From contig NC_018719.1 in NCBI RefSeq assembly GCF_000303155.1, positions 1,302,001 through 1,366,000 of the forward strand: 64,000 nt of DNA. The letters run 5' to 3'. This DNA comes from Candidatus Nitrososphaera gargensis Ga9.2 (lineage in GTDB: Archaea > Thermoproteota > Nitrososphaeria > Nitrososphaerales > Nitrososphaeraceae). Shown here piece by piece: positions 8,965 through 17,531 of the stretch; position 1 is the stretch's first letter, and each line of letters opens with the position of its first letter. The position numbers and the translations under genes are program-made. The notes beneath the pieces are model-generated. The model had not been told where the DNA came from, did not search any database, and saw nothing but the letters and a program-made list of their open reading frames with translations.

Positions 8965-10170
8965 TTATGCTGCCTCTGCTGGCTGCGACCTTTTGCCAGC
9001 CTCGATTGGCACGCTTTTGACCTGCTCTATGTACTTCTTGATCTCTTTTTTGAATTCCTTTGAAGAAAACCGCATTGCCATGTTGCGCATGCGCCGCCGT
9101 GCCGTCTTTGAATGATCGCCGCTATCAATAATTCTGGCTATGCGGTCTGCCGCCTCCCTTACTGTGCCGTATTGATACTCTGCTGGAACAATTTCGCTGC
9201 ATCCCCCATAGGACGGGACAACGGGCACGAGCCCAGCCGACATTGCCTCTACGATCGACATGCCAAAGTGCTCGCCTGCCATCGTATGAAGGTACACACT
9301 GCTTTTCGACATGGAATCCAAGAGCTCTTCGTTCGTGGCGTTTGGTTTCAGCCTGACCCTGTTGCCAAGGCCGTGCCGCTCTATCATGTTTTGAAGCGAC
9401 TTAAAATAGGAAGTGTTGGCCCGCATGAGCGCACCCGCGATTTCAAATCTCGTATCTGGCAAGAGAAGGGCAACCTTGATGGCGTTTTCAATCTGCTTCT
9501 CGGGTGAAAACCGGGACACCGTCAGAACCTGTGAGCCGTCTGCAATGTCCGAGTCGCAGGCGTTTGAGAACCTATCGGTATCTACGGGCGGATAGAGAAC
9601 GCGAACATCGATATCCGGGAAGACCTTTTTTATGGCGTTCTTGCTAAATGCAGAGTTGACAAGGACCAACCCTAGATTATTATTATTCCTCGCTGCGCGC
9701 TTTGCAAGAAAAGATGAAATGGATTGATACGGCTTGAAATATGCTCTCCAGAAGAGAGAGTTTTCGTACTTCCAATTCCTGAACTCCTCGGAACTTGTAA
9801 GCAGAAAGGCAGGAAAATGCACGTACGAAATCTGGCGTGAGCCTTCAATGTGGTAAGGTAAAAGGTCGCCGTGGGTGTTGAGTACGATGTCTGCGCCGTG
9901 AATGCGGCTTGATAGCAGGACCGTCATCAGCTTCTGGTACATGCCAAAATAGTTAGCCTTGAATGGCAGGAGTGATATCATGTGCTTGATTTGAAGGTCT
10001 TTGCCGTATGCCTTGGCAACGCGTTCTAGGTCGGGCGGCTGGACAGTGATAAGGTCGACCTCGTATCCAAGCTCGTGAAGCGACTCTATTGCGTCTATAG
10101 CGACGGTAGTTTCTCCACCAAGCGTATTGAGTGTATGGTGTATTACGGCAGCCTTCACAAACCATGTCAA
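8965..10170 (-). CDS. GT4 family glycosyltransferase (ALG11-like)
   Basis: 401 residues, GT-B fold. The donor domain shows VLTVSRFSPEKQIENAIKVA (the R-x4-K pair of GT4), SSVYLHTMAGEHFGMSIVEA and MSAGLVPVVP, close to the ALG11/mannosyltransferase type. The acceptor domain has SYVHFPAF, also typical of ALG11-like enzymes. Substrate not predictable; a mannosyl-type transfer in surface glycan or glycolipid assembly is likely. First of the minus-strand glycan genes. A GTG four codons downstream is an alternative start. Confidence 0.9.
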   Translation of the reverse strand: MTWFVKAAVIHHTLNTLGGETTVAIDAIESLHELGYEVDLITVQPPDLERVAKAYGKDLQIKHMISLLPFKANYFGMYQKLMTVLLSSRIHGADIVLNTHGDLLPYHIEGSRQISYVHFPAFLLTSSEEFRNWKYENSLFWRAYFKPYQSISSFLAKRAARNNNNLGLVLVNSAFSKNAIKKVFPDIDVRVLYPPVDTDRFSNACDSDIADGSQVLTVSRFSPEKQIENAIKVALLLPDTRFEIAGALMRANTSYFKSLQNMIERHGLGNRVRLKPNATNEELLDSMSKSSVYLHTMAGEHFGMSIVEAMSAGLVPVVPSYGGCSEIVPAEYQYGTVREAADRIARIIDSGDHSKTARRRMRNMAMRFSSKEFKKEIKKYIEQVKSVPIEAGKRSQPAEAA

Positions 10171-10329
10171 TCATAATATCGATATTACTACTTGCAAAAA
10201 TTCGTACATTATCTAATGCTATGAAATACTTCTATTTTGGCGACATTAGACATTCTACTGAAGAAGAATTCAAGCCGGATTCTGGTGCTGTGGTTGCTAG
10301 TTAAATAGCCATGATGTCATTGTATAGTT

Positions 10330-10446
10330 ATGAAAAAATTCAACAAAACACAGTCATACGGCAAGTGTGAATGCATCTGCCACAGAAGGCCAAACACCGA
10401 CTATTGTGGTTACTGCTCGCCTGCACATGTTAGAACGCAAGGATAA
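10330..10446 (+). CDS. Cys-rich miniprotein (38 aa)
   Basis: ATG at 10330. Cys pattern is C-x-C-x-C-H followed ten residues later by C-x-x-C (KCECICHRR...DYCGYC), consistent with a small zinc-binding fold. Begins MKKFNKTQSYG. Converges with the membrane-protein gene at 10466. Function unknown. Confidence 0.45.
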   Translation: MKKFNKTQSYGKCECICHRRPNTDYCGYCSPAHVRTQG

Positions 10447-10465
10447 AAGGGATTTTACAAATCTC

Positions 10466-11002
10466 TTAGTTGCTGTTATTGTCATCATCATTATACTTGA
10501 CGACACAGGACTTTGTTATTCTGCGGTGGGCCGAGTAATAGGCCAATACAAGCAGTCCGATCGCAAGCAGACGGAGCGGAAGCTGATAGTTTGACAGGAT
10601 GGTTGACGCGGCAACTCCTGCAGTGCCAAAGGTGGTCGCAAGGTAAAAGCCGACTGAAGAGCAGCCCGCGCACACGCTAGAGACAGTACCAAGGGCAGAG
10701 CCAGAAAAAAATGATGACGACGATCTGCTCGCTCCTGACTTGGAATTTCTGGCAATATAGACGTTCATGCTGACAATTATGCCAATTAGTGGCACGGTGA
10801 TGTTTGCCAGGACAAAGCCGGGGATTGCGTCCTGCGGTATTGGATAGTAAAAGTCTAAAGACGGCGAAAACAGCAGCAGGCCGTCCAAGGCGTTGAATAT
10901 TATCCAGAACCCAACCGTGACTGTGGCAGCCAGTGCTATGTATGGCTTTGAGAATACTATCCTTGCTGAGAGCCCGGCAGGCACCATATTGTTGTTGGGC
11001 AT
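10466..11002 (-). CDS. Hypothetical polytopic membrane protein
   Basis: 178 residues with about five hydrophobic segments: ALAATVTVGFWIIFNAL, GFVLANITVPLIGIIVSM, a Ser-rich linker, SVCAGCSSVGFYLATTFG, and LPLRLLAIGLLVLAYY. A CAGC motif sits at the start of the fourth segment. This arrangement recurs in thaumarchaeal membrane proteins of unknown role. The C-terminus is Asp/Asn-rich. Confidence 0.75.
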   Translation of the reverse strand: MPNNNMVPAGLSARIVFSKPYIALAATVTVGFWIIFNALDGLLLFSPSLDFYYPIPQDAIPGFVLANITVPLIGIIVSMNVYIARNSKSGASRSSSSFFSGSALGTVSSVCAGCSSVGFYLATTFGTAGVAASTILSNYQLPLRLLAIGLLVLAYYSAHRRITKSCVVKYNDDDNNSN

Positions 11003-11079
11003 GCTAAATGGCCCTACTCCTATTATTCTTTAAGTGGCATGGAAGAATTCAAATAGTGTTCTGAGCCATAGTAGGTTGC

Positions 11080-11214
11080 TTGGCACAACTACAGTCAAAG
11101 AAGGAATGTGCCCTCTGCGGTACGACTCTACCTGTTGGAAGCGAGGTCAGCATATGCAACGAGTGCATGAAGTGCGCCGACTGCTGCGTCGGTCTTGAAA
11201 AGTTGAAGGAATAA
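11080..11214 (+). CDS. Small zinc-ribbon protein (44 aa)
   Basis: TTG start at 11080 gives a 44-residue product with three Cys pairs: CALC, then CNEC and CADCC (pattern ECALCGTTLPVGSEVSICNE followed by CMKCADCC). Two zinc knuckles are likely. Divergent from the membrane protein gene that starts at 11002. No ATG in the frame; an upstream stop limits the start to TTG. Confidence 0.5.
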   Translation: MAQLQSKKECALCGTTLPVGSEVSICNECMKCADCCVGLEKLKE

Positions 11215-11390
11215 TACATACGTGCTTTGAGCTTATTCACGTTTCGCACCCGGCTACAAATTATGCAACAAAAAATTCCAAAGCAAAAGGCAAGACACCA
11301 TCTTCTCCTATATGATGTTATAGAAATATCTTCAAAATTTATATACAATAGAAAACGAACAGTTCGAATAGAAAATATTCTGTGAGGAAT

Positions 11391-12584
11391 GGTTAAGATT
11401 ACAAACCATTTTTCTGCTCTTGATGGCATTGGCCAGCGGCTTTGCCGGCTTGATATCGCCATCGTTGTTTTCTGTGCAGGATTGCCTATGCAGCATCTTT
11501 TACTATAGATGACACTCCGGCCAACTGCGAAGCAATACCACTTAACGGCGGCACTAGCAACGTCATGTCGATTACCGCCATCAATACATGGCAGATAGAG
11601 ACGGCATCCTATCACTTGGTTCGGCTGACTCGCTCACTGTCAATTCAGGCATAAATCTGAGAATAATGTCTACTACCGGCACCATCGACAATGACGGCAG
11701 CATCAATATCATCCAGTGCAACTGAATATTCACTGGATCAGTAACAAGTGGTAACGCTCTGGCGGATGCCTGCGCGCCCGTAGCAACCACCGCGTCTATC
11801 TCTATAAATGAAGACAACGCTGTGGCGTTTACACTTAACGGCATAAACCCAGACGCCCAGCCAAGCTTTGCAGCCGTGTCGCTACAGTTTTCAGTGGTGT
11901 CGGGGCCCTTTAGCGGCACCCTCTCTGGAACTACGCCTAACCTGACCTGTACTCCGAATGCAGGTTTCTCCAGCACTGACAGCTTTACTTTCGGGGTAAA
12001 CGATGGCGCCAGCAATAGCACGGCTGCCACTGCGTCGATAACCGTCTCTACCAATTCTGGAAGCAGCAGCGACAGTGAAGGAAGTGGAGGGAGCGGCAAT
12101 GGCAGCAGCCGCAAAGTGATATTGAATCCGCAGACTGGCAAGCCTTCCACCATCACCACTACTACATATCCAGAGAGCTACTTTGAAGAGAACCCGCTTG
12201 ATAAGATTCAGATACTCTACATTCCTTGACCTGTCTGGAGTCAGCATTTCTCAATCAATCATATGATAGGAGGTAATCATAACTGCTACCCTTGCCAACC
12301 CTCAGCAAGTATCTCAAGACCATGCGTTCATTGTACAGATAACCAACAAGCAGGACATTATCTTTTACATAGGCTGGCAGCAAGGGACTGTTGCAAGCGA
12401 CCAGACTGCAGACGTTTTCGTGTCTTGGAAGTCGGATGCTGCGGGCAGCTATAATGCCAAGATGTTTGTACTGGACTATATTGGCGATACGCCAATGATT
12501 CCATCAGAGCGACATCAAAAAGATATAAGTAACATAGCATACCGCGATGCACCATCAATAATCCTCATCTGCAAGGCTGATTGA
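11391..12584 (+). pseudogene. Decayed gene for a secreted Ig/cadherin-like repeat protein
   Basis: Pieces in three frames join into one secreted protein. They are: a signal peptide (LLLMALASGFAGLISP, then AYA|ASFTIDD after a shift); a segment GILSLGSADSLTVNSGINLR; an intact frame from about 11726 to 12229 with a tandem-Big/cadherin-type repeat (ASISINEDNAVAFTLNGINP ... LTCTPNAGFSSTDSFTFGVN), a Ser/Gly linker and a KVILNPQTGKPS tail; and a final segment (HAFIVQITNKQDIIFYIGWQ ... VFVSWKSDAAGSYNAKMFVL) ending at 12584. At least four frameshifts or stops separate them. The original was probably a cell-surface adhesin-like protein. Confidence 0.75.
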
Positions 12585-12671
12585 ACTCAACCTAGAACTA
12601 GTTCTTTAATAGCAAGTCTAATACACTCTCTCATCGTTGTCAGCCAACGGCAGTTTGCGACAAAGCAACAG

Positions 12672-12806
12672 TGGAATAATTTTTTGTGGAATATATTCCA
12701 AGTCGTGCTCAAATTATTCCAAAACTGGAATAATTTGGAATATTAATCCAATGTAGTATTCCAATCCAAGCGTGCAAGATGGAATAAAATATTCATGTAT
12801 ATTCCA
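12672..12806. repeat. Cluster of nine TGGAATA/TATTCCA heptamers
   Basis: Exact heptamers occur at 12672 (+), 12687 (+), 12694 (-), 12715 (-), 12726 (+), 12736 (+), 12757 (-), 12780 (+) and 12800 (-). Two are joined as the perfect 14-bp palindrome TGGAATATATTCCA (12687-12700). Two more form TTATTCCA-AAAC-TGGAATAA (12714-12733). The cluster lies in the gap between the broken secreted-protein gene and the 3' end of the HTH-CBS gene. It holds no open frame. It looks like a multi-site protein-binding region. Confidence 0.75.
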
Positions 12807-12856
12807 AAAAATGCTGGACTGGAAACGCGCGTACGCATGTGTGTATTATGTGGCTA

Positions 12857-13411
12857 CTACTCTACCATCTTGAGCGTGTCAGTTATCGTGACTATCCCGA
12901 TTACATTGCCCTTTTCGCTTACCAATATGCACTTTGCAAACCTTACAAGCGGGATCAGAGCCTTGGCAGGAGTCGACACGTCAACGATCGGGGGCGGCGG
13001 TTCCATCACCTGCGCCACGTGCATGTTCTTGAGGTCCTCCTCTTCCTTCTCCACCATCACCTTGGCAAGGCCGTCCTCGGTCAGTATGCCCACAACTCGC
13101 GAAGAATCAAAGACAGGGATCTGACTTATCGAGTTGTCACGCATGACGTCTATGGCCTTGTGCAGCTTTTCGTCCCTTTGGACAGATATCAGGCGGCGGC
13201 TGCAGATGTCGCCGGCCTTCATCGAAGTGCGCCCTTCAAGCGAGCCCAGTATTTCAAAGATTTTCCTTGCAGTATCGTAGCTTGGTTTGCACCTGCCAGA
13301 CTCGATCTGGTTTATCATGGAGGTGCTGACGCCCGTCAGGGCGGCAAGCTTTCTCTGGGTAATCCCAAGCCTGATTCTGGCCTGCTTAATGTATTCGAGC
13401 CTTGGCAGCAT
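12857..13411 (-). CDS. XRE-type HTH protein with two CBS domains
   Basis: Start ATG at 13411 (MLPRLEYIKQARIRLGITQR) gives 184 residues. Residues 5-65 form a Cro/CI-type helix-turn-helix (ITQRKLAALTGVSTSMINQI). Residues 70-184 form a CBS pair: MKAGDICSRRLISVQRDEKL, QIPVFDSSRVVGILTEDGLA, then VAQVMEPPPP and GNVIGIVTITDTL. CBS pairs usually sense adenosine nucleotides or SAM, so this is probably a ligand-controlled regulator, a type conserved in thaumarchaea. The frame extends upstream 51 bases but with atypical Cys/Lys content. Confidence 0.9.
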   Translation of the reverse strand: MLPRLEYIKQARIRLGITQRKLAALTGVSTSMINQIESGRCKPSYDTARKIFEILGSLEGRTSMKAGDICSRRLISVQRDEKLHKAIDVMRDNSISQIPVFDSSRVVGILTEDGLAKVMVEKEEEDLKNMHVAQVMEPPPPIVDVSTPAKALIPLVRFAKCILVSEKGNVIGIVTITDTLKMVE

Positions 13412-13533
13412 GCGACTTTTACATTCCCGACTTCCGCACTTATAAGCTTGGGTGCCACACAAGATTTTTTGATAGCCTTATCTCATCAGAAGCTTAAACA
13501 GAAATCTTATCTATAAGAGGTAGGTAGACTCCT

Positions 13534-15351
13534 ATGTCATTTGAATTAGCACATCAAAATAACAAGACCAGCGATGGCAATAGATCGATGATTATCAACC
13601 CTTGGGAATCGTCGGGATAATAATCATTTGAAAGATGCCTCTAACGATTTTGTTGATTATCTAGAACAAGACATCAGTAACTCTGCAGTGCAGCAATTTG
13701 TATAGCCCCATTATCCAATGAGGTTTGCAAAAATTGGAATACGACCAAAGCTGAAAGTGAGCCAGCAGGGAGACGCGTATGAGCAAGAAGCAGACTACAT
13801 AGCAAGCAAAGTAGTTGCGGAGCCTGCGTCCGTTCAATCATACCAGAATCTCTCAGATAGAAACCATCGCGTTCAGTATCTTCTTCAGTAACAAACAGAG
13901 CACAAGAACATGATACAGGCGAGATGGTAGATGATGATAATATGTTGGGAGCCAAATCATCTTCTATAGGATCTATCGATGCAGCAACAGGAAGATTCAT
14001 GAAAGAACGCCTTGGATTTAACTTTGACAATGTACGAATTCACACAGACGAAGCAGCAGCCAAATCCGCCGAATCTATAGGAGCTCAAGCCTACACAGTT
14101 GGCAGAGACATTTTCTTTGGTCGGAATATGTACGAACCGGGTACAATACGCGGAAAAGAATTACTTGCTTACGAACTGGTACATGTCATACTACAAGCTC
14201 AGAGTACAGAAATTAAACCTCATCGCAATTTTGCGAACAGCTCTACAGATAGTCTTAGAGCCGAAGTTTCTCATTCTGCTCCTGCAGATGAAGTGCATTT
14301 GAGGCCCGTGACTTTCAACAGGCGTACATTTGAAGTCAGAGATGTAATTCTCAATGCAGCTGCCTCAAGGGATGTTAGAACACATGGAAATCTTTGTGCC
14401 TGGCCCAGATCAGGCTCATATTATAATTACAGGAAGTCGGGAACTTGGATATAAAACCACACATAACACTCCCGATGATCCTTTTCGATGACAGTGGCTG
14501 AAGGATATAGTAGACAACGGTCATGTCGAAATCAATGCAATAAGCATGACTCAAGATTTTCCGGTTAAGGAAGTAACGGCGGGAACGAACACAGTCCAAA
14601 GAAATCTTATGGTGCTTGGAGCATCAGGAATCATTCTTCCGCGTCTCTCTGTGGCGCAATCGATTAAACACTACTGCTATGACCTTTGTAGTTAGCACGA
14701 ATACAACGAGAGATCAAATCGAGACTGGCGTACAAGGACGGGGAGTACTTGGAAGCAAGTCTTTGGCGCACGAGTTGTTCGGACATCTCGTTATCTATGA
14801 AAGAGGACCCTGGCAACATGGCAGGCAACTTACAGCACAATATCTGAGACCCCACGGGCAGACAGTATGTTGGTCGAGTCGACCAATTTATCAGCTCGTT
14901 TGTAGGGGCATCGAATACCGCCTTCCAATCTCTCACCCAGCGGGTTAGCATGCTCATCTGAACGATGCCTTGACGTGGATGATGAATAATGGTGCAAATC
15001 ATCTGAGCTTGAACAATATGGGCATCGGCTCGGTGACTAGCGATTTTGCATTACGATGGGAAACCGTAAGTGGGAATTACGACGTTCTGCGCGTAGGCAC
15101 CCAAGTCCTGCGGCTCCATCATTGCAATCCGCTTGCGGAATCGTCAATTGGTTCGTAGGCTGGTATAGCGGACTTGCGCCTGACAAAGGACTTTTACCAG
15201 CATTTTGTCAGGCATTACAACAAGTTTCTCTAGCAGAAATAGAAGACAGCTAGCTGTTGATGTGCTGAATGCAATACGTGCTAACAATAAAAGGCTTCAG
15301 AACCAGCCTCAAACTCCACCACAATCAAACCCACCGCATCCTACCCTATGA
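13534..15351 (+). pseudogene. Decayed DUF4157 (eCIS-core-type) metallopeptidase-like gene
   Basis: Plus-strand fragments in different frames follow the order of one protein. MSFELAHQNNKTSDGNRSMI starts at 13534. KLKVSQQGDAYEQEADYIAS is at about 13766-13825. The intact frame 13924-14454 holds the DUF4157 core (RLGFNFDNVRIHTDEAAAKS, AYTVGRDIFFGRNMYEPGTI, LLAYELVHVILQ). Further on are a second HExxGH-like site AHELFGHLVIYERG near 14770 and a C-terminal piece SGLAPDKGLLPAF to the final stop at 15349-15351. Stops and shifts lie between them. In the first motif the usual HELTH reads YELVH. DUF4157 domains are known from proteins linked to contractile injection systems. Confidence 0.75.
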
Positions 15352-15566
15352 AATCAACGTATTTTTTGTTCTCTAGAAATTCTCTACTCTTCAATATCTT
15401 GTTATTTTTCTTTCCATACAGAAAGCAGCTCTCTCGCCCACCACACTACCTGTGTGTGCCTAAAACCTCAGCACCCGAAAAACGAATTATTCTTGTTTTA
15501 TATAGAAAATCATAGTTCAAAGCCTTATATTATGTGCGCGCGAATTTTTCTTTGTTCTAGTCTGCA

Positions 15567-16847
15567 ATGGTCAATAACAATAACAATGGCGATGGCAAGT
15601 GGGATTCGGTCAAGCGGTACAAGCTTACAAAGATGATAAACGAACTGTCAAGTATATCTGGCCATGGCACAGAGCTTGTCACCGTTTACATTCCGCCCCG
15701 GCGACCGATATTTGATGTCATTGCGCAGCTACGCAACGAGTCCGGCACAGCCTCAAACATCAAGTCAGATCTTACTAGAACCCATGTGCAAGACGCGCTC
15801 AGCAGGACGATTGAGCAGCTGAAACTTTTCAAGGAGACGCCTGAGAATGGGCTTGTGATATTTTGCGGAGCCATCCCAAACGACAAAGGGATTGGGAAGG
15901 AAAAGATAGAGATATACCCTGTGATCCCTCCTAAGCCGATCCAAATCAGCCTGTACAGGTGCGACGACCACTTTTGGACGGACCACCTGAAAGAAATGAT
16001 GAAGGACGACAAGGTCATTGGCATACTTTCCATAGATACGCAGGAGACAGGCATCGGCATACTGACGGGCGACCGGTGGGAAGTAGTCGATACCATTACG
16101 TCGGGCGTCGCAGGTAAGCACCGGCAGGGAGGCCAGTCTGCGAGGAGGTTCGAAAGATTAAGGGAAAACGAGCTGAACGAGTACTACCACAGGGTAGCCG
16201 ACCACGTAAAGAAGGTATTTATCGACCAGTACAATGTCAAGGGCATAATACTCGGGGGCCCAGGCCCAACAAAGGAGAATTTCCTGAAGGAAGAATACCT
16301 CGATTACAGATTGCAAAAGAGCGTCATAGCCACCATTGACTCGTCGTACTCTGGCGAGGAGGGCGTGCGCGAATTGATAGAAAAGGCGCAAAAAGACGGC
16401 ATCCTGCAAGAGTACCGTGTAATGGAAGAAAAGCAGCTGGTCAAGAAGTTCATGAGCGAGGTGCACTCGGGCAGGGGCCTTGGCATTTATGGCGTACATG
16501 ACGTCGTCAGGGCTCTTGAGGGCGGCGTGGCCGATCTTGTCATAGTTACAGATGACATCAGCCACGTCCGGCTAGAGTTCAAGTGCAAGGCTTGCAAGAA
16601 CGTGCAGACAAAGATAGTCGAACGGGCGCAGGTCATAGCCACGAAGCAAGAGTACTTGACAAAGCCGTGCCCGTCGTGCCACGCCACCGACATTGAACCT
16701 GTTGAAAAAGACATTGTTGACTACCTGAACGAGCTTGCAACAATGACTGGTGCCCGGCTTGAAGTCATTTCCAGCAAGACAGAAGAAGGGTCACAGCTTG
16801 CCAGCCTTGGCAAAATAGGCGCGATTTTGCGTTATAAGCCTATGTAG
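15567..16847 (+). CDS. prf1: Peptide chain release factor aRF1
   Basis: 426 residues, the normal archaeal length. The NIKS stop-codon recognition motif is at 64-67 (TASNIKSDLT) and the GGQ peptidyl-hydrolysis motif at 188-190 (AGKHRQGGQSARRFERLR). Domain 3 carries a zinc ribbon CKACKN...CPSC near the C-terminus. It ends translation at all three stop codons on the ribosome. The ATG at 15567 is followed by an Asn-rich start (MVNNNNNGDGK). The 215 bases upstream hold only AT-rich promoter sequence. Confidence 0.97.
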   Translation: MVNNNNNGDGKWDSVKRYKLTKMINELSSISGHGTELVTVYIPPRRPIFDVIAQLRNESGTASNIKSDLTRTHVQDALSRTIEQLKLFKETPENGLVIFCGAIPNDKGIGKEKIEIYPVIPPKPIQISLYRCDDHFWTDHLKEMMKDDKVIGILSIDTQETGIGILTGDRWEVVDTITSGVAGKHRQGGQSARRFERLRENELNEYYHRVADHVKKVFIDQYNVKGIILGGPGPTKENFLKEEYLDYRLQKSVIATIDSSYSGEEGVRELIEKAQKDGILQEYRVMEEKQLVKKFMSEVHSGRGLGIYGVHDVVRALEGGVADLVIVTDDISHVRLEFKCKACKNVQTKIVERAQVIATKQEYLTKPCPSCHATDIEPVEKDIVDYLNELATMTGARLEVISSKTEEGSQLASLGKIGAILRYKPM

Positions 16848-16968
16848 GCTTGCACGAGCATTCATCTATGCCCTTGAAGCAGCCAGTGCATACTACAAAC
16901 ATGTTGCACCCCATTGGAGTGCATGCCTCAAAGGTCCTCGAATCCCTGCCGCAACTACACTTGTGCAT
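16840..16968 (-). CDS. Cys-rich miniprotein (42 aa), tail-to-tail overlap with prf1
   Basis: ATG at 16968 on the minus strand gives MHKCSCGRDSRTFEACTPMG then CNMFVVCTGCFKGIDECSCK. Eight Cys in 42 residues are arranged as C-x-C, single C's, C-x-x-C and C-x-C. That density is not expected from chance and suggests one or two bound metals. It overlaps the last 8 bases of prf1 on the other strand. Function unknown. Confidence 0.5.
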   Translation of the reverse strand: MHKCSCGRDSRTFEACTPMGCNMFVVCTGCFKGIDECSCKPT

Positions 16969-17064
16969 GCACAATCTGTTACATCTAAACAATATCTAGC
17001 TTGCGGAAAAACGACTAGTCGTTTTTTCTATTCTTCTTAATTACTATTTTGTACGAGTGCCGGC

Positions 17065-17340
17065 ATGGCAAAGAACGAGATGTTTTTCATTGTTGGTGGC
17101 ATAGCGGCTGGTGCCGTGATAGCAGGGTCGTTGTTTTTGTTATACCCTGACACGATGTTCCAGAACACCAGCTTTCAGGCACAACAAAGTGGCGAGCTTC
17201 CAGATCTTGGCGGGCCTACAACAACCACTACTGCAAGCGCGGGTACCAACAACGGCACAAACAACTCTACTACGACTGGAAGCACTGACGCCGGAGGAGT
17301 GCCGGGATCATCAGCACCACACACAGGGTCGCCATATTAG
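17065..17340 (+). CDS. Membrane-anchored low-complexity protein (91 aa)
   Basis: One N-terminal transmembrane segment (FFIVGGIAAGAVIAGSLFLL, about residues 7-26) is followed by an extracytoplasmic Thr/Asn/Gly/Ser-rich tail (TTTTTASAGTNNGTNNS...). The tail would be a good glycosylation substrate. Begins MAKNEM. No family recognised; the build is common in thaumarchaeal surface proteins. Confidence 0.65.
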   Translation: MAKNEMFFIVGGIAAGAVIAGSLFLLYPDTMFQNTSFQAQQSGELPDLGGPTTTTTASAGTNNGTNNSTTTGSTDAGGVPGSSAPHTGSPY

Positions 17341-17531
17341 CCTGTGGGGCATAATTGTGCATCCGCGTAAATAGTAAGACACAAAGAGGCGCGCATGGAA
17401 ATTCCTGCACGATTACAAACATTCGCACGGCAGCAGCTGACTTCTCTCTTGCTGCCACTCTTTTGATAAACTAGTCAAGATTAATTTGACAAGTATTAAA
17501 TAAAGGTAAAGAAATATCAGCACTTGAGAGA

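Noticed and set aside
11581-12159. 192-codon minus-strand frame opposite the secreted-protein pseudogene
   Set aside because: Low-complexity Leu/Pro-rich shadow; the plus strand carries recognisable domains.
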